From Klebsormidium nitens (lineage: Eukaryota; Streptophyta; Klebsormidiophyceae; Klebsormidiales; Klebsormidiaceae): a DNA stretch of 64,000 nucleotides. This document shows positions 9,501 through 22,600 of the stretch, piece by piece; the stretch's first letter is position 1; the number at the start of each line of letters is the position of its first letter. The notes below the pieces were generated by a model. The model ran no database searches. It had not been told where the DNA came from and saw nothing but the letters and a program-made list of their open reading frames with translations. The position numbers and the translations under genes were made by a program. Location of the stretch: assembly GCA_000708835.1 (NCBI GenBank), contig DF237078.1, positions 62,001 to 126,000 of the forward strand, in the 5' to 3' direction.

Positions 9501-12500
9501 CTACAGGAATTCCATCCCTTGCCGGCTCCTGTCATAGATGTCCTCGCTAACCTGGGCTAAGCCCGCTTGCTGCCGGAGGAACGCTATGTGCCACGTGAAT
9601 GTGGAGTACTCGTTCCCGATGAAAGTGCGCGCCCGCGAACACACCAGCTGGTCGATCTGGCCCTCCCTCATCGTCACCTCCCCCTCTAGCGTCCGCACGT
9701 GCGCTAGCTCCCACTTCGGGAAGTGGTCGTACAGGAACGCCACGGTGGGGTACCCCGCAGCGAGGAAAGCGTCCCTCGTCTCCTGGGTAGGCACATCCGT
9801 CGTAAGGTATAGCGTGCGCTCCGACGGCGGCATCTTCTTCACCAGGATCTGCACGATCTCATCCAGCGGCTTCACGATCCCCCAGTCCCGCTGGCTGTCC
9901 AGGAACTCCTGGCTGTGCCGCAGGTGGAAGCAGTCGAAGCTCTTGGAGGGGGACGCCTCCGCCACCGCGAGGCTGACGTGGTCGGCGATCTCAAGGGTCC
10001 GGTTGATGGGCACCACGGCGCGGTGGATCTGCTCGTTGAAGCGCGCCTGCAAGCCGAAACGATAACGAACGATGAGGAAAAACGCGGAGCCCGAGTGTCT
10101 TGGTAGATTCGAAGCAACCGCAACCGGCACGCCCTGGACATAGAAGGACGGTAAGACTTGTATGAGTAAGCGTTTCGAGTCACAAGCTCAGGAAGGGCAG
10201 TCTCTTCTGCACGCTGGGCACACTGCAAATGGTGGCTAAAAAGGACGAGAGACGTACCTCATATCTCACCAATAACAACCGAGCCTTCAGCGCAATCAGA
10301 AGTCGCTTCTGCCTTGCCACTCTGGCTGACACGGTGCTCGAAGCTTGAAACTTCTGGCGAACTTCAAATCACTCAAGCCACAGACGTGCGCTCACATGCT
10401 CGTCGGGGTCGTCGAACTTGTCGAAGCGCCGGAAGAGGCCGTGGAAGACCAGCAGCGGATCCTCATTGGCTCCGTACCACCCACGCAGCTCCGCCGGCGA
10501 CGCCCCATGCCACTCGCGCTCCGGCTTCACGATGACCGCGCGGTCGAGCCACGGCGCGGACGACGGGACGGGCGGGATGGCAACGTCCATCACCTGGGCG
10601 GACCAGGACGGCTGCTTTTGAAAAAGCTTGACGCAGAAGGAGGGACCTTTGTGCGCCGAGAAGCTATTGTGGCAGATGGCTCATGCTTGGAGCACGAAAA
10701 GCAGGTGTAAGTGACCAGTACTTTTGGAAATTGGACAGTTGCGTGCGACAAAGGAATACCTGAACGTTTGCCGGGTTAAAGGGCCGAGAGTAGCACTCGT
10801 ACGTCCGGCAGACCTTCGTTGAAACTATTGCTGTGCTCTACTCAGGATGGTGTTCTTGTGAAATGGGAATTGACGGTCGACATAACGTCCTTCCTGAGCC
10901 CGTTTCTTCCTCGCAACTTCGTTTCTCCAATCATTCACAGTGCGCACCTGTACGGGCAGGGTCTCCCACGAGGGGAACGCCTCCTCCAGGAAATGGTGCG
11001 GTTGCACCTCCGGGAACTCCGTTTCGAACCGCCCGACGTCGAAGAAGTAGTCCATCGGCACCGGAGACTCCTGCCGGTGCCGCCGGTGGAATCGCGGCAT
11101 GATGAGGGTGCGGTTCAAGACGCGCGCGATCGCGAGCGCGTTGCGGAACGCCTGCCGCTGGTTGTTGAGCCCGTTCTCTTCGATCGCATCGAAGTACGTG
11201 AGGTACTTGGCATCCGGGGCGGGTGCGGCGGGGGCCCATAGGCCAGCCTCGCGGAGCCGGTACCGCTTGGAGGCTGGGGCAACCCAATCGTTGAGCACTG
11301 CGATTGGGTCCGCGCCGGACGCCTGTCGCAGAGGGGAGATGGAGAAGCTCAGCGACGATGCCTGTGCGCTTTTGTCAATTAAGGTTGAAGCGGGGGACAT
11401 CAACGGAGCCGAGCGGCTCGCGATCAGAGTGCTGTGCCGCTAGCAATCGCCTCCGGCGTTTTGTAGCGCGTAACTGTTGGACGCTTTATCTCTTGTAGAT
11501 AAGAAAGCGAACCGCAAGTCTTTCGGTGAGTAGAGTTCGCACGTGGTGCATGCGGCGACCAGCGGCTCAGACCAGTATGCTTGCCGTTGGAAGAAGAACT
11601 GACACAACAGCATTGCTCCGTTCGCAAGAGCCATTCTAAGGAAATATCGGAAGATACTGCAACGTGAGGGACTTGGACCCAGAATTGTCCCCGCCATAAC
11701 CAAGGCATACATGTCACAGGCAAAGCTCTTACAATACCTTGATGCGACGAAGGGAGCACCAGGATTCCCAGCCCGCTCCCATGGCTGGCTGGAGTGTCCC
11801 CGTCTGCAAGAGCGACACGCTGCTGCTTGACCGCACGCAATTCCCGATGCATCGAATCGAACCGCCTCACCTGAGGCAGATGCTCTTCGAAGAAGTGCGG
11901 GCCGTTTGGGAACAGCGCGGGCTTGAGGGTGCCCCAGAGGAGCGACGTCCCGGCCTGCTTCAGCAGCTGGCTCAGCAGCGCCCCCTCGTCGGCTGCGGGA
12001 TCAGCGTCCAGCTCCTGCACCGGCAGAACGTACGGGGGTCAAGCAAGCCCTAGCAAGACCAATCTTTTCGGCTGCCTTTAAACCTCCCTGGAATCTCAAT
12101 ACGACTGTTCGAGCCAAGCGTCAACTCGTGTCAGGAAAGAATTCCTACTGGTCAATTTGAGTGCTCTGCTAGTTAGTTGAATAATCGTCTACAGTAGTTA
12201 GTTGGCTTACCGTCGGGCGATCAAAAAAAACGCACTACGGTTTTCTTCTTTGAAAACATGCTGCACCCATCTTGTGACTATAAACGGTAGAGATTATCAG
12301 GCAAGGGCCGGCGCAATGTTTTGCCGCACTCTCGTCCGGACTGCTCGCAACCTACCTTGAGCAGGTTCTCCCAGAACGCCACCACTGCCGCTGTCGGCGT
12401 CGAGTAGCTCACGCCCGCGCTCACATACGGATCCCACTCGCGGCCCGCACGCGTCTCCAGCGTCCCTTGCCGCGCATCGACCGGCACCTGCAGCTCGAAC

Positions 12501-15500
12501 TCCTTCGAGAAGCCCAGGAACGGGTCCCGCAACCACGCCACGTCATCCACGTCAGCAGCGACCACTCCGAACCCCTGCCGCAGCAACGAGAGCAGAGTCT
12601 GCACCCGCGCGCTCGAGTTGGGCGCGCCGCTGAACGGGACAATGGCCCCAACGCGTTTCGAAAGAGCGGTGGCGGCCTTCCCGGCGGCCGCGTCAACGGG
12701 AACTAGAACGAGGTGCCGGGCTGCGCCGGTCGTCTCGACGAGGCGCACGTAGTTGTCGAGCATCGGCGCGTTGGCGGCCGTCACGACCCCCAGCAAAAGG
12801 TTCCCCTCGGGGGTGGCCGCGGCGGCGAGGCCGGGCGAGCTGCGGGGACAAAGGAGGGGGCTATGAAGTTTGTAAACAACACACGAGATGAAACTTTGAA
12901 CATGGAGAAATGATTGCCGTTTGGAGTCACCGAAGAATGATCGAAGCGCGCACAACCTGTTCAATCAATGCGTCCTCCAACTTTTCGACCGCATTGAGAA
13001 GGTACAGGTTTTGTCAAGTGCTCCTTTGCCGCAGGTTGCACCTCCTCGGAACACCTTTTTAGGATCACAAACGATCGTTTGACTTCCCCACCTTTGCATC
13101 TCTTCCGCGGGGCTCTTTATCATGAGCGGTGTCGGGAGCAGCATCCTGCGCGTCTCCTCGTTCCCCAGCCGCGCAGCCACCGCATCTCCCGCCGGTTTCT
13201 GCTCTGCTCCTGCCCCTCGCGCCTTCTCCAGCTCGGCTTTCACTCGCTCGAGCTCCCCCCGGAGCTGCACCGTCTCTTGTGCTGCTTGCGCCGCGGCCTT
13301 GTCCGCCAAGTCCGTTTCGGACTCCGTGAAGGTGCCCTTGAACTCCTGGCTGATCGCGGGCTTGGGGTCCGCGTGGATGAAGAGGACGTGGCGGGGCACA
13401 TCTTCCGCCTTGTACTGCAGCGGGGGACAGGCGCTCGTTTTGAGGGGTGCAGCACGCTGATGCGGGAATGAGTAACTCACGAGGCCAGAGCTGAAACGAT
13501 TCGAAAGGACAAGCCGAAAATTGGATTCATTCCTGACGACGAGACGAGTTCGCCTTTTCGTTACACTCTTTCACAGAACAGGCTCTCCGCATGACCGCAG
13601 AACTACTTGACATGGTGTTTGCAACCCGGGTTGGGCCAACGAGCAAAGGCCGTACAGTCGCACAAGTCCGCATCAACAGATTGCACCACAGCCCAGGCGG
13701 CAAGCGCTCACCGGATAGGGCCCGTAGTTGCGGATCCAGTCGACGAGCTGCAGCAGGTGCACGTTCTGCCGGAAGCGCGGCTCGGGCCATGACTCGTGCA
13801 CCTCCTTAAGCATGGCCAGGTCGAACGGCCAGTGCTTCCACTCGCCTTCGCTGACCTCATCCACAAAGTCCAAAAAGGACGGGTCGCCAATATGGTACAG
13901 GGCGTTCCCGTTGATGTGCGCCCGGATCGCGCGCCCGATGAGCGCGCAGCCGCCACCTTCCTGCGGGATGCAGTCCCCCCGGTAGCTGCTGCCCTGCAAG
14001 CGGAGGGGGAACGAGGTTCCGCGTTGGCCGGATAAAGCTGGGGTCTCCAGCCATTGTCTCAGCCTCTACTGTCTGGTCCAAGTTACATGCTTGCAGCTCT
14101 CGTTCCAGCCAGATAGTGTACCATGTCAGTACGGTCAATGCGACATGGTCGAATGGGATCTTTCATTGGTTCAAAGGGCAACTGAGCTCTCACTCAAGTC
14201 AGTTGACGTGGAGACTGTCTCAAATCATTTGTTCGGATTGACTCAAGGGGGGTCGGCTGGAGTTTGGAACGATGATCTTGGTAGGCCGCTATGATGCTTG
14301 AATCTTTTGAGCTGCCCCTGCAACTCTCTTTCGACCACCCAATGATCAATTTTGCCAGTTGGATCGCTGTAGCCGCACGAGAGGTCCTCCCGAGAATCAC
14401 AAAAGAGGCTTACCTGAATCCAGTAAGGGCCAGATCGCCCCTTGGCCAACAGGTGCTCCAGCCAGTCGTTACGCTGAGGGATGTTGTCGGGCTCCATCCA
14501 GAAGAGGTGGCTGACGCCCGAGTTGGCCCACTCCTCCCCAGGCACGATCTTGAGCATCATGGTGTAGAACAGCTGGTTTGGTCCCCGCACCCACAGGTGG
14601 TTCTCCCTCTTCTTGTCATATGTATTGTCCACCCCCTACAAGAAAATCGGACGGGCATGGTATTGGGCCCCCTCACAGAGGATTTGAGATGCACATGTTC
14701 CAGGATGAGGCATGGGTGCCACATCAGCATGATAAGAGGTATGAAGGAGTGAACATCGATCACTTGCCTTTCTGCTGCAGGCTTGATAACGCGTTTGCCA
14801 CTCTGAAATAGCAAAGCTGCGAATCTCGCATTCCAGAGCTCTTGTCTTGAAAAATGGATTACTGACAAAGTTGATGGCTTCGCTAGTGCCTTGTACGTGT
14901 TCCAACTGAGCTATCTCCCTGACAGAGCTACCCTCTGCAGCTGCACCTTTGCAGGGGATGTGTCTCAAAAGCAACCCAAGGCGCAATGAAGTAATGAAGC
15001 TCACCGTAAGCGCTGCTGATGCGTAAGACACCTCTTTGAAGCACTTTTTGATACTGGCCAAGCCATTGATTGTGTTCTTCAAGGTGCCTTCCGATTCGCC
15101 TAGCTCCCCGTCTGTATAAAGCATCAGGTGTGCTAGCGACTTGGTCGTGTCAGACGAGCACGGAGTGACGGTCTCCCATCTTTCTAAGGCCGTGATTGTT
15201 TTTTGTAGCTGGTTGCCTGCAAGAGAAAACAGCTGATCGAGATCAGAAACCCACTCGAACTTGCCAGACAGAAATCAAGCTGCTCCATGGTTGTATGCCT
15301 TTTTAGGCTCTGAACATCATCTTGGCAGCTACTGCACCGGCTTGCATTGGGCGAGCAACCAGCTCCCTTTCACAAACGTATTCATTCACAGAACCTCTGT
15401 TACTTTGTTCACGTTGAGAATGAGCGCACACAGCGCGCAGCCACCGGATCCTTGCAGCCATCTAGAAGGAGCACCACACCTACCTGCAAAGACCATCACG

Positions 15501-15733
15501 ACGAGGATCTTGCCCGTGTCTCCAAACTCTGATAGGTCGGCCCTATCTAGCGCTGGCTTGCAGGGCAGCGCCACCTGGAGCGCCGCAGTGCTGATCAGGA
15601 CCACGGCAAGCAGGGTGATCATGCCCACCCTGCCGGCCAGGCTCCGAGGGAACCCCGCGATGTTCCGCACAACGTTCGACATGACTCGGGGTCGGGGACG
15701 GGACTTGGGGCCAAGCACGCCGCGGCGCTGCAT
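9501..15733 (-). CDS. Triple-module glycosyltransferase (EPD-type GT + GT77-like + O-fucosyltransferase-like)
   Basis: Ten exons join with consistent phase: 15733-15484, 15216-15005, 14635-14414, 13993-13712, 13414-13092, 12839-12356, 12014-11871, 11322-10948, 10611-10396, 10046-9501, giving 1,017 residues. A short basic N-terminus and one hydrophobic segment (about 37-56) suggest a type II Golgi protein. Module 1 (about 90-335) has WVRGPN, FWMEPD (199-204) and HINGNALY, resembling a GT class with an E-P-D metal site. A coiled coil follows (about 355-390). Module 2 (about 430-639) has AADVDDVAWLRDP (524-536), the DXD region of PF03407/GT77 enzymes. Module 3 (about 675-1017) has ENGLNNQR, VLNRTLIMP and FHLR (876-879), as in plant O-fucosyltransferase-like proteins (PF10250). 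The join between modules 2 and 3 (intron 11870-11323) is phase-compatible but the weakest. Module 3 alone has no membrane anchor, which favours fusion. Acceptor and sugar are unknown; a wall glycan or glycoprotein is a guess. Confidence 0.72.
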
Positions 15734-16682
15734 TCAAAGTTACGCTACCTCGCGGAGAGGTGGTGCGTGGGTGCACATTGACGCTTTTGGATTTGCGAAG
15801 TGGCCGTGCAATGTAGCGTACTAATTTGCGGACTGGGGCACTGCGAGGGAGTGACTCTCGGGCATCTGACCGGCAAGCAAGTTTTTGTCAAGAGCCAGGC
15901 ACTAAATGTGCTGGATTCCGCAGATTCTATGCAAGATGGAAAGCAATCCGAAAGGATGAGCTCAACGCCAGCAGAACGTCAACTGAACGGATCAAAGGAA
16001 CGTGTGAAAGATGGCCTCAAAGGTTCATGGGACTACCTTAATCAACGGTTTGATCTCAGATGGCGTAATAAAGTGCTTGCCCAGACGATAGAAAACTGGA
16101 AAGCTTCATACTTTCAGAAGAAACAGCGCCCTCGATGCTAAGATTCAGCTGCGCAGCGCTTCACATTGATTCATCTTGCAATGCAAGGTGGCCAGCTCAG
16201 GAGGTGAGGCCAAAACTGAATCAGGTTAACATTTAATACTGTTAATCCTGTGCCAAAGCCCCGGCCAGGACCAACGTGGACCAAGGCCCGCCCAGCCACG
16301 CCCAGCTAGACACTTGAATGAGGGTTCAATGCGCCCGGTAGTGCACGGCCGGCGTGTGTGCAACATTTCGTCTGCCCCTGGGTTAGCAGGGCAGTTAGGG
16401 TTTCCTGTCCTCAGCTAGGAGTGCAGAAATTGTGGCGGGTAAACTTTGAAAGGACTCAAAGAGAGATGATTGTCGCGAGTTCTTCATGACTTTTCAACTC
16501 ATGCAGTGACAAAACTTCAAGCAAGCGTGCATGACACTGACAGCACAGCGCCTGTTGTGCTTCTGCCGGGGCCGGAGCTGAGGAGTCCTGGCTGGAGAAG
16601 GTTGTGCTCGCCACAGCTAACCCGTTCTTGGACAAAAGTGGGACGGGTCACTTACCACAAGGGTTTCTAGGTTTTGGTGGCC
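15734..16682. other. Divergent intergenic region, fusion glycosyltransferase / PHO2-like E2
   Basis: This is the shared upstream region of two divergent genes. I find no coding exon of recognisable family. A GC-rich stretch around 16255-16360 may be untranslated leader of the E2 gene. No clear promoter motif could be assigned. Confidence 0.5.
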
Positions 16683-19600
16683 ATGACTCCAGCAATCGGT
16701 GCTCAAGTCGGCAGCCGAAGCAATCCTGAAGACCGTGAGAGAAGATTATCCTTGGTAAGGATGGTCATCTTGCCTGGATTTTGTGGTTTGTAGCTGACGG
16801 TTTGAGAGGTGATGTCTAACGGTCCTGCCGCTCTGCAGAGATGCCGTTGCAGTTCCACCTTCCTCCTAAATGACTCTAAAATTTCTGTCATTGGACTTTC
16901 AAGAAGAAATGCTGGTGGCGTCGTTCAATCAGCAGTTGTTGAGGCAGGCTGCACAGAGCTTTTCGTTGCAAACTGCTTTTCGACATGAGTGCTCAATGCT
17001 GCTACTTGGTTCTTTCAATTGATGCAGAGACTCCACACGGAAGACATCGTTTGCGATCCAGAAAACCCGAGCGTGATCGGAGTCGTCACGCGAGTCCATA
17101 ACGACGAAGAGTTTGAGGAGGACGAGGACGAATACGAGGAGGATGACGCGCCGCTCGAGCCCGGCCAGGTGGAGGTCTGCTGGATCGGACAGCCAGAGAG
17201 TGCCTCAGACAGCAACCATGAGGAACCTGATAACCAAGAGATTGTGGACAGCAGCAAGCTCACGCTGGTCGACAGGTCTCTCATGCACGGAGATATTGTT
17301 GGCGTGTCGGCAAACCCCCTGGGCCAGTCAGGCACCGTAGTGGACGTTGACTTGTCGGTAGACCTCAAGCTCTCAAACGGCACGCTAATCCAAGATGTCT
17401 CGGCCAAGCGGCTGGGCCAGATTCGCAAGTTCAGCGTCGGCTGCTATGTCATGTACCAGCAGTGGCTTGGGAAGATTGAGGAGGTGCTGGACGACCTCGT
17501 CATCTGCTTTGAAGACGGGGGCGTGTGCGAAGTTAAGGACGTGGCATACCCGGTGGTGGTCCCAGTGGCCCTCTCAGCAGCCGATGATGAGAACATGTGC
17601 CCGTACTGGCCCGGCCAGGTGAGGGCATGCATCTCGATGCATGGCGTTCGACCTGCCTGCAGTCTCATGGCTGCTCATTACTTGCTTGCCTCTGTTAAGA
17701 CACTACGTCAGATCACGATATGTTTATTTTGGATCTCGTGACCTTGTTGAGCAAGTTTTTGCTTGCAGACTTAGCCAGGCGTTTGTCGTGCATGTCCCCA
17801 GCCTTGATGATGAGCAGTCGATGCCTGCAGGTTGTTCGCGCCTACAACCCAGGTTCCACCTTTCGAACGGCAAAGTGGTTGCAGGGCAGTTGGAGTCCAA
17901 ACAAGCAAACGGGAACTGTGAAAGAAGTCAAGCCCGGGTCTATCACCATAACCTGGCGCACCTGTGTCAAGGTATGCCTTGCTTTCATGATCTTCTTCCT
18001 GAAAGTCATCTGGGAAACCTCTATTGCAATGGAACAAGCAAGTGCCTGCAAACCTGCAGATTGGAGCAAGTCCGATGTTTATAAGCCTGAGGGCCAATCA
18101 ACAAATGGATGCATCTCCCACTGGTTATCAATTGGCTTACTCGTCCTTGATGCATCACCCTGACTTCTTCTGACTCACTTCGGCAACTGCAGATGCCAAG
18201 TGGCAACGGCGACCTGTTGAACCCGCCCACGGACGTCATTGCGGGGTCTGCCCTTACGCCTCTGACCTACTTCGCTTACACGCACTTCCAGCTCGGGGAC
18301 AGGTGCCTTGTGCCCCAAGGTGAGCAGTGCACCACTCAAGAGTCCCTGCCGAAACAAGGGTGGAGTTTATATTCAATCTAATCTGCGTGGGATTTCGTCT
18401 GGTGTACGGAGGGCTGTAAGGGCCTTGCTGACGACGATTTGTTGTTTCTAGCAGTAGCGTTCATAGATTCCTGGTGAGCGTGAACGCATTTGAAGGGACC
18501 GTCAAGCTGTTCGTTGCGTCGCCCGGTGGCACTGCTGCAAGCTCTATCACTTTCAAGTCAAACGCGACTGATGTTCTTTCTCTCCTTTCCAGATCTCCTT
18601 GCGGAGGGGGCCGAGGCGTCCCCTGCAGACGGCCCTGCTGACGAGTCTGAAGGGGCAGGTAAGGCGCCGGACACTGCCTCTCCCGCGTCTAGTTCCCCAC
18701 CCTCCGGGGCTGCCTCTTCCTCTGGCACTCCGGGCGCTGGTCCCGGCCAGGAAACTGATCACGGCCCGGCTGCTGAGGGAAAGGGGCGCAAGCGTGCGCA
18801 GAAGCGGGCACAGCAGCGCGAGCGGCGACGAGCCAAGAACCAGAAGGGGCCCGCGGCCAAGGAGAAGGTGAAGCTGCAGGCGGCGGCCGTGATTGTGAAC
18901 ACGAGGACGACGGTGGCGGTGCTGTGGCAGGACGGGAGCAAGGCGGAGGGGCTCAGGGGGGCGGACCTGTTCCCAGTGGAGGACCTGGGTGAGCAGTGGG
19001 TACCATCTTGAGGTTCGGCCTACTGATGACGTGGTAGTTGACGTTGTTTCTCTGTTGTGCTCGCTTGTTGAGGCTGGAGATTGTGACCTAGTCAGAAGAA
19101 GCAATTGTGCAATGTCGACCTCAGAGGAACTTGTTGCCAGAAGTGGCGTTCAAATTGTTGGCACAAGGCTTTGAGATGCCCAACGTATCCGTTCAGTTGT
19201 TGCTGATTTGCGAAATGCAAGGCGCTGAACCGGCTGCTTCTTCACTTTCTCCTTAACGCTACTTTCTCTGGTACAGGAGACTACGATTTCTGGCCCGAGG
19301 AGTACGTGGTTGAGCGCGAGCCGAGCGAGGAGGGCAAGGAGCGGCAGTGCCTGGTGAAGGCGGTGAACGCCAAGGAGCGGACCGCGGTCGTCAAGTGGCT
19401 GGAGGGCGAACTCGAGTATGAGCAGCCCCTGCGCTTCGGGCCCGAGGAAGTGGTCAGCGTGTATGAGCTGGCAGAGCATCCCGACTACGACTACAGGTGA
19501 GGGCAAGCACTGCTCACGATCTGCCCAGCACGAGTTTAGCTTGGTCAGAGTGTTTGCTTTACTTACAACGTTTGTTGACAGACTGATCACTTCCAGACAT

Positions 19601-22600
19601 TGCAGCGAAGCCTAGGCAACGTGGTTGCAAGGTGTCGTCCTGCCTCTTTCAGACTTAGACGCTTTAGCCAGCGATCGACTTCATGCGCTTGTCATAGGTT
19701 TCGGAAACTCCTGCCTTCTCTTTATGAAGCTTCTAGAGAACTCGTCAACGAGTAAGGCCAGGGTTCCTGCCGACCTTTTGTGCACACGATGACACGGCAA
19801 GCTTTCAGTTCGCCAACTCGGAACGCTTTGTTGCGGCCGCAGGTTGGGCGACGTGGTCACGCGCTTGCCCGGCGCCACGCGCGGCACCATCCTCAACCCC
19901 AGCGACGAAATCCCTCCCACTTCCGACACCAGCTCGAGCCCCGCCGCGCCACAGCTGGAGTACGTCGGCGAAATCGTAGCGCTCCGAGACGGCCTCATCA
20001 CGGTCGCGTGGGCGGACGGCGTGGTGTCGCGGGTCGGGCCGCAGAACGTTCTGGTGGCCAGCAGCGAGGACGACGGGGACGAGGAAGTGGAGGACGAGAG
20101 CTTCTACGGCTCCGACGAGGAGGATGCCGAGAGCTGGGAGACGCTCTCGGGGGACGGCAGCGAGCAGGAGGGGCCGCCACCGGAGGACCCGGCCAACGAG
20201 GTGGGCTGCTGGAATAGGCTTCGGTAGCACGCGTCGCTGGGTCTTGAAAATCCCTTTGCGCAAGGCACAAATGAGCGTTTCTTCAGCCATGGCAATAGGG
20301 TTTCTTTGTCTCGAGCGGTGAGCTCTAAGATTTCCTTTTCCGCTGCCTGCTTGGTGAAGCTATCTCCAGCAAGCTAGATCGAGGATTCACATAGCTGCTC
20401 TCATTTTGCCCCCTCGTCATTGTTAGCGGCAAGCATACGTCACTCGGTTCCCCTATCGCAGCAGCACGGGCCACACCCCTTCACACGATCTTTGCTCTGC
20501 AGGTGGTCCAGCGCTGGCAGCAGGCTGAGGCGACTTTCGCCGCGCTCGATGGCAGCGCTCCTCGTAGCATGGGCACGTCTCGTTTCGGAGAAGAGGCGCT
20601 GTGGACCGCTGACGACTTCCCGGCCCTCCCTGCCGCCAATCTGAACGGCTTGGCCGGACCCTCCGGCCAGCCACCAAACGTCGAAGCGATTCGGCCAGGG
20701 ATCGGGTCCCGGTACGAGCCGCCGCCGAACCCCTTGAGCGCATCGCCGGGCGCTCTTGGGCTGCCGGGAGCGGGGCTGCGCTTTTTGGGCCGGGTGGCGC
20801 GTGGGTGGCTCATGTATGGGGCGGAGGGGGTGAGTGTGTCGCAAGGGGCCCCGAGCCCGGATGCTGCCGGTACGGGGGCTGGAGGAGAAACGGCCGCAGA
20901 AGCAGAGAAGACGGAGGATGCTAATGCGGGGAGGGAAAACGAGGGGGGAGCGGCGGAGGCACGCAAAAGTGGGGCGGTGGAATTGGGAGCAGTGGCGTCA
21001 GATGAGGCGCCAGAGCCGTGCCTGGACGCTCCTCCGCTGAGCAGTGCACCAAGAATGGAAGTTGAAGCTCTGGCCACTTTGTCAGGTAGCGAGGCGTCAG
21101 TGCCCGTGGAACCCTCTGTCGATTCTGCTGCGACTGCAACAGCTGGGCCTGATTACCAGGGCGGGATCGAGATGAGCTGGCCGCTGACGAGGCCGACTCA
21201 GAGGACGGACGAGACGTCAGTGAGCGCACCTGGCGTGCCCGATCCGCGGTTGACCGAGAAGCAGGCGGCCGCGGTGCAGGCGGCGGGGGAGAAGCTGCGC
21301 GGGCTGAAGCACTTCGAGCTGCTGCCAACAGCGCCCGAGGACCACAAGTTCCTGGACCAAACGGGGCAGGTGCAAATCCTGCGCGGCGACGTTTTCGTTG
21401 CTCTTCAGCAGACTGAGACAAGGTTTACCTGTCAAACGGCATGGAAACGGTGGTTTCTGGCCCAGATCTTTCTTAGAGCCGCCTGAATATATGTACCCTA
21501 GCCGCCCAGTTCGCAGTGAAGAAAGAGCGGCGGTTCTCCGTCGCCAATATCTTTGCTTCAGATGGTCGAACTTTCCCATGTGTATTTAGATAGAGCTTTC
21601 GGCGCTACAACACGGATATTACAGTTGCTCTCATGGATCACCACTCTCTTCTTGGAGTACGCAGGTTCCTAGCCTCACTTTGAGCTTCCGACCTCTTTTC
21701 ACGCCGCCCAAAACCCCCCTCACTCACTGCGTGATTCTCATCCCGCCGCCCCTCCTGCAGGCGACCAACCCGCGGCGGTGGGCCAAGCGCATTCAGACGG
21801 AGTGGGCCGCCCTTGAAGCGAGTCTCCCCGACAGCATCTACCTCCAAGTCTACGAGGGCCGCATGGATCTGCTGCGCGCCGTGATCGTCGGAGCCGCGGG
21901 GACGCCGTACCACGACAACCTCTTCTTCTTCGACTTCCACTTCCCGCCCGAGTACCCCAACGCGCCGCCGCTCGCGCACTACCACTCGGGCGGCCTGCGC
22001 GTGAACCCCAACCTGTACGAGTCGGGCAAAGTGTGCCTCAGCCTGCTCAACACCTGGAACGGCAAGGGGACCGAGCTTTGGGACGCCACGTCGTCCATGC
22101 TGCAGGTACGCAGCCGCCGCTCTCAGTGCACGTGTGGAGAATGCCGTCTTTGGAGGTCGTGCTCTGCTCTTCCTGTCGCGAACGAGACAGGCACGGTGAA
22201 GATTTAGCACCTGCCTATTTTTGAGAACGATGGGATCTGAAGAGGTTGCCTGCCGAAAGGCAAAGATGCCCGTTTCTATCCTGCTAAGCCGATGTTCAAA
22301 GTGGGCCAGGAATGCCAGGAACGCAAGGGCGAAAGGTTTGCAAGCTTCGCAACGGCTTCCTAAAGGTTGTCCGCTTCTGTGACTCCCGCTTCTTACAGTG
22401 CCCTCTTCTTCGTCGTAAAAAAGCGGTCTCAGAGGTCCGTCCCGCCTTTCTCGCCTGCTTTGCTCTCTGTAGTCTTCTCGGATCCGCGGTACATTCCTCC
22501 ACGTGCTGACGTGGCCGCGTGTGGCTGCAGGTGCTCATCTCGCTGCAGGGCCTCGTGCTGGTGCCCAAGCCGTACTTCAACGAGGCCGGCTACGAGAAGC

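Noticed and set aside
13079-13471. Long plus-strand frames opposite the glycosyltransferase exons (13079-13471, 11099-11443, 9538-10065)
   Set aside because: They are antisense shadows of GC-rich minus-strand exons whose splice sites and motifs are clear.
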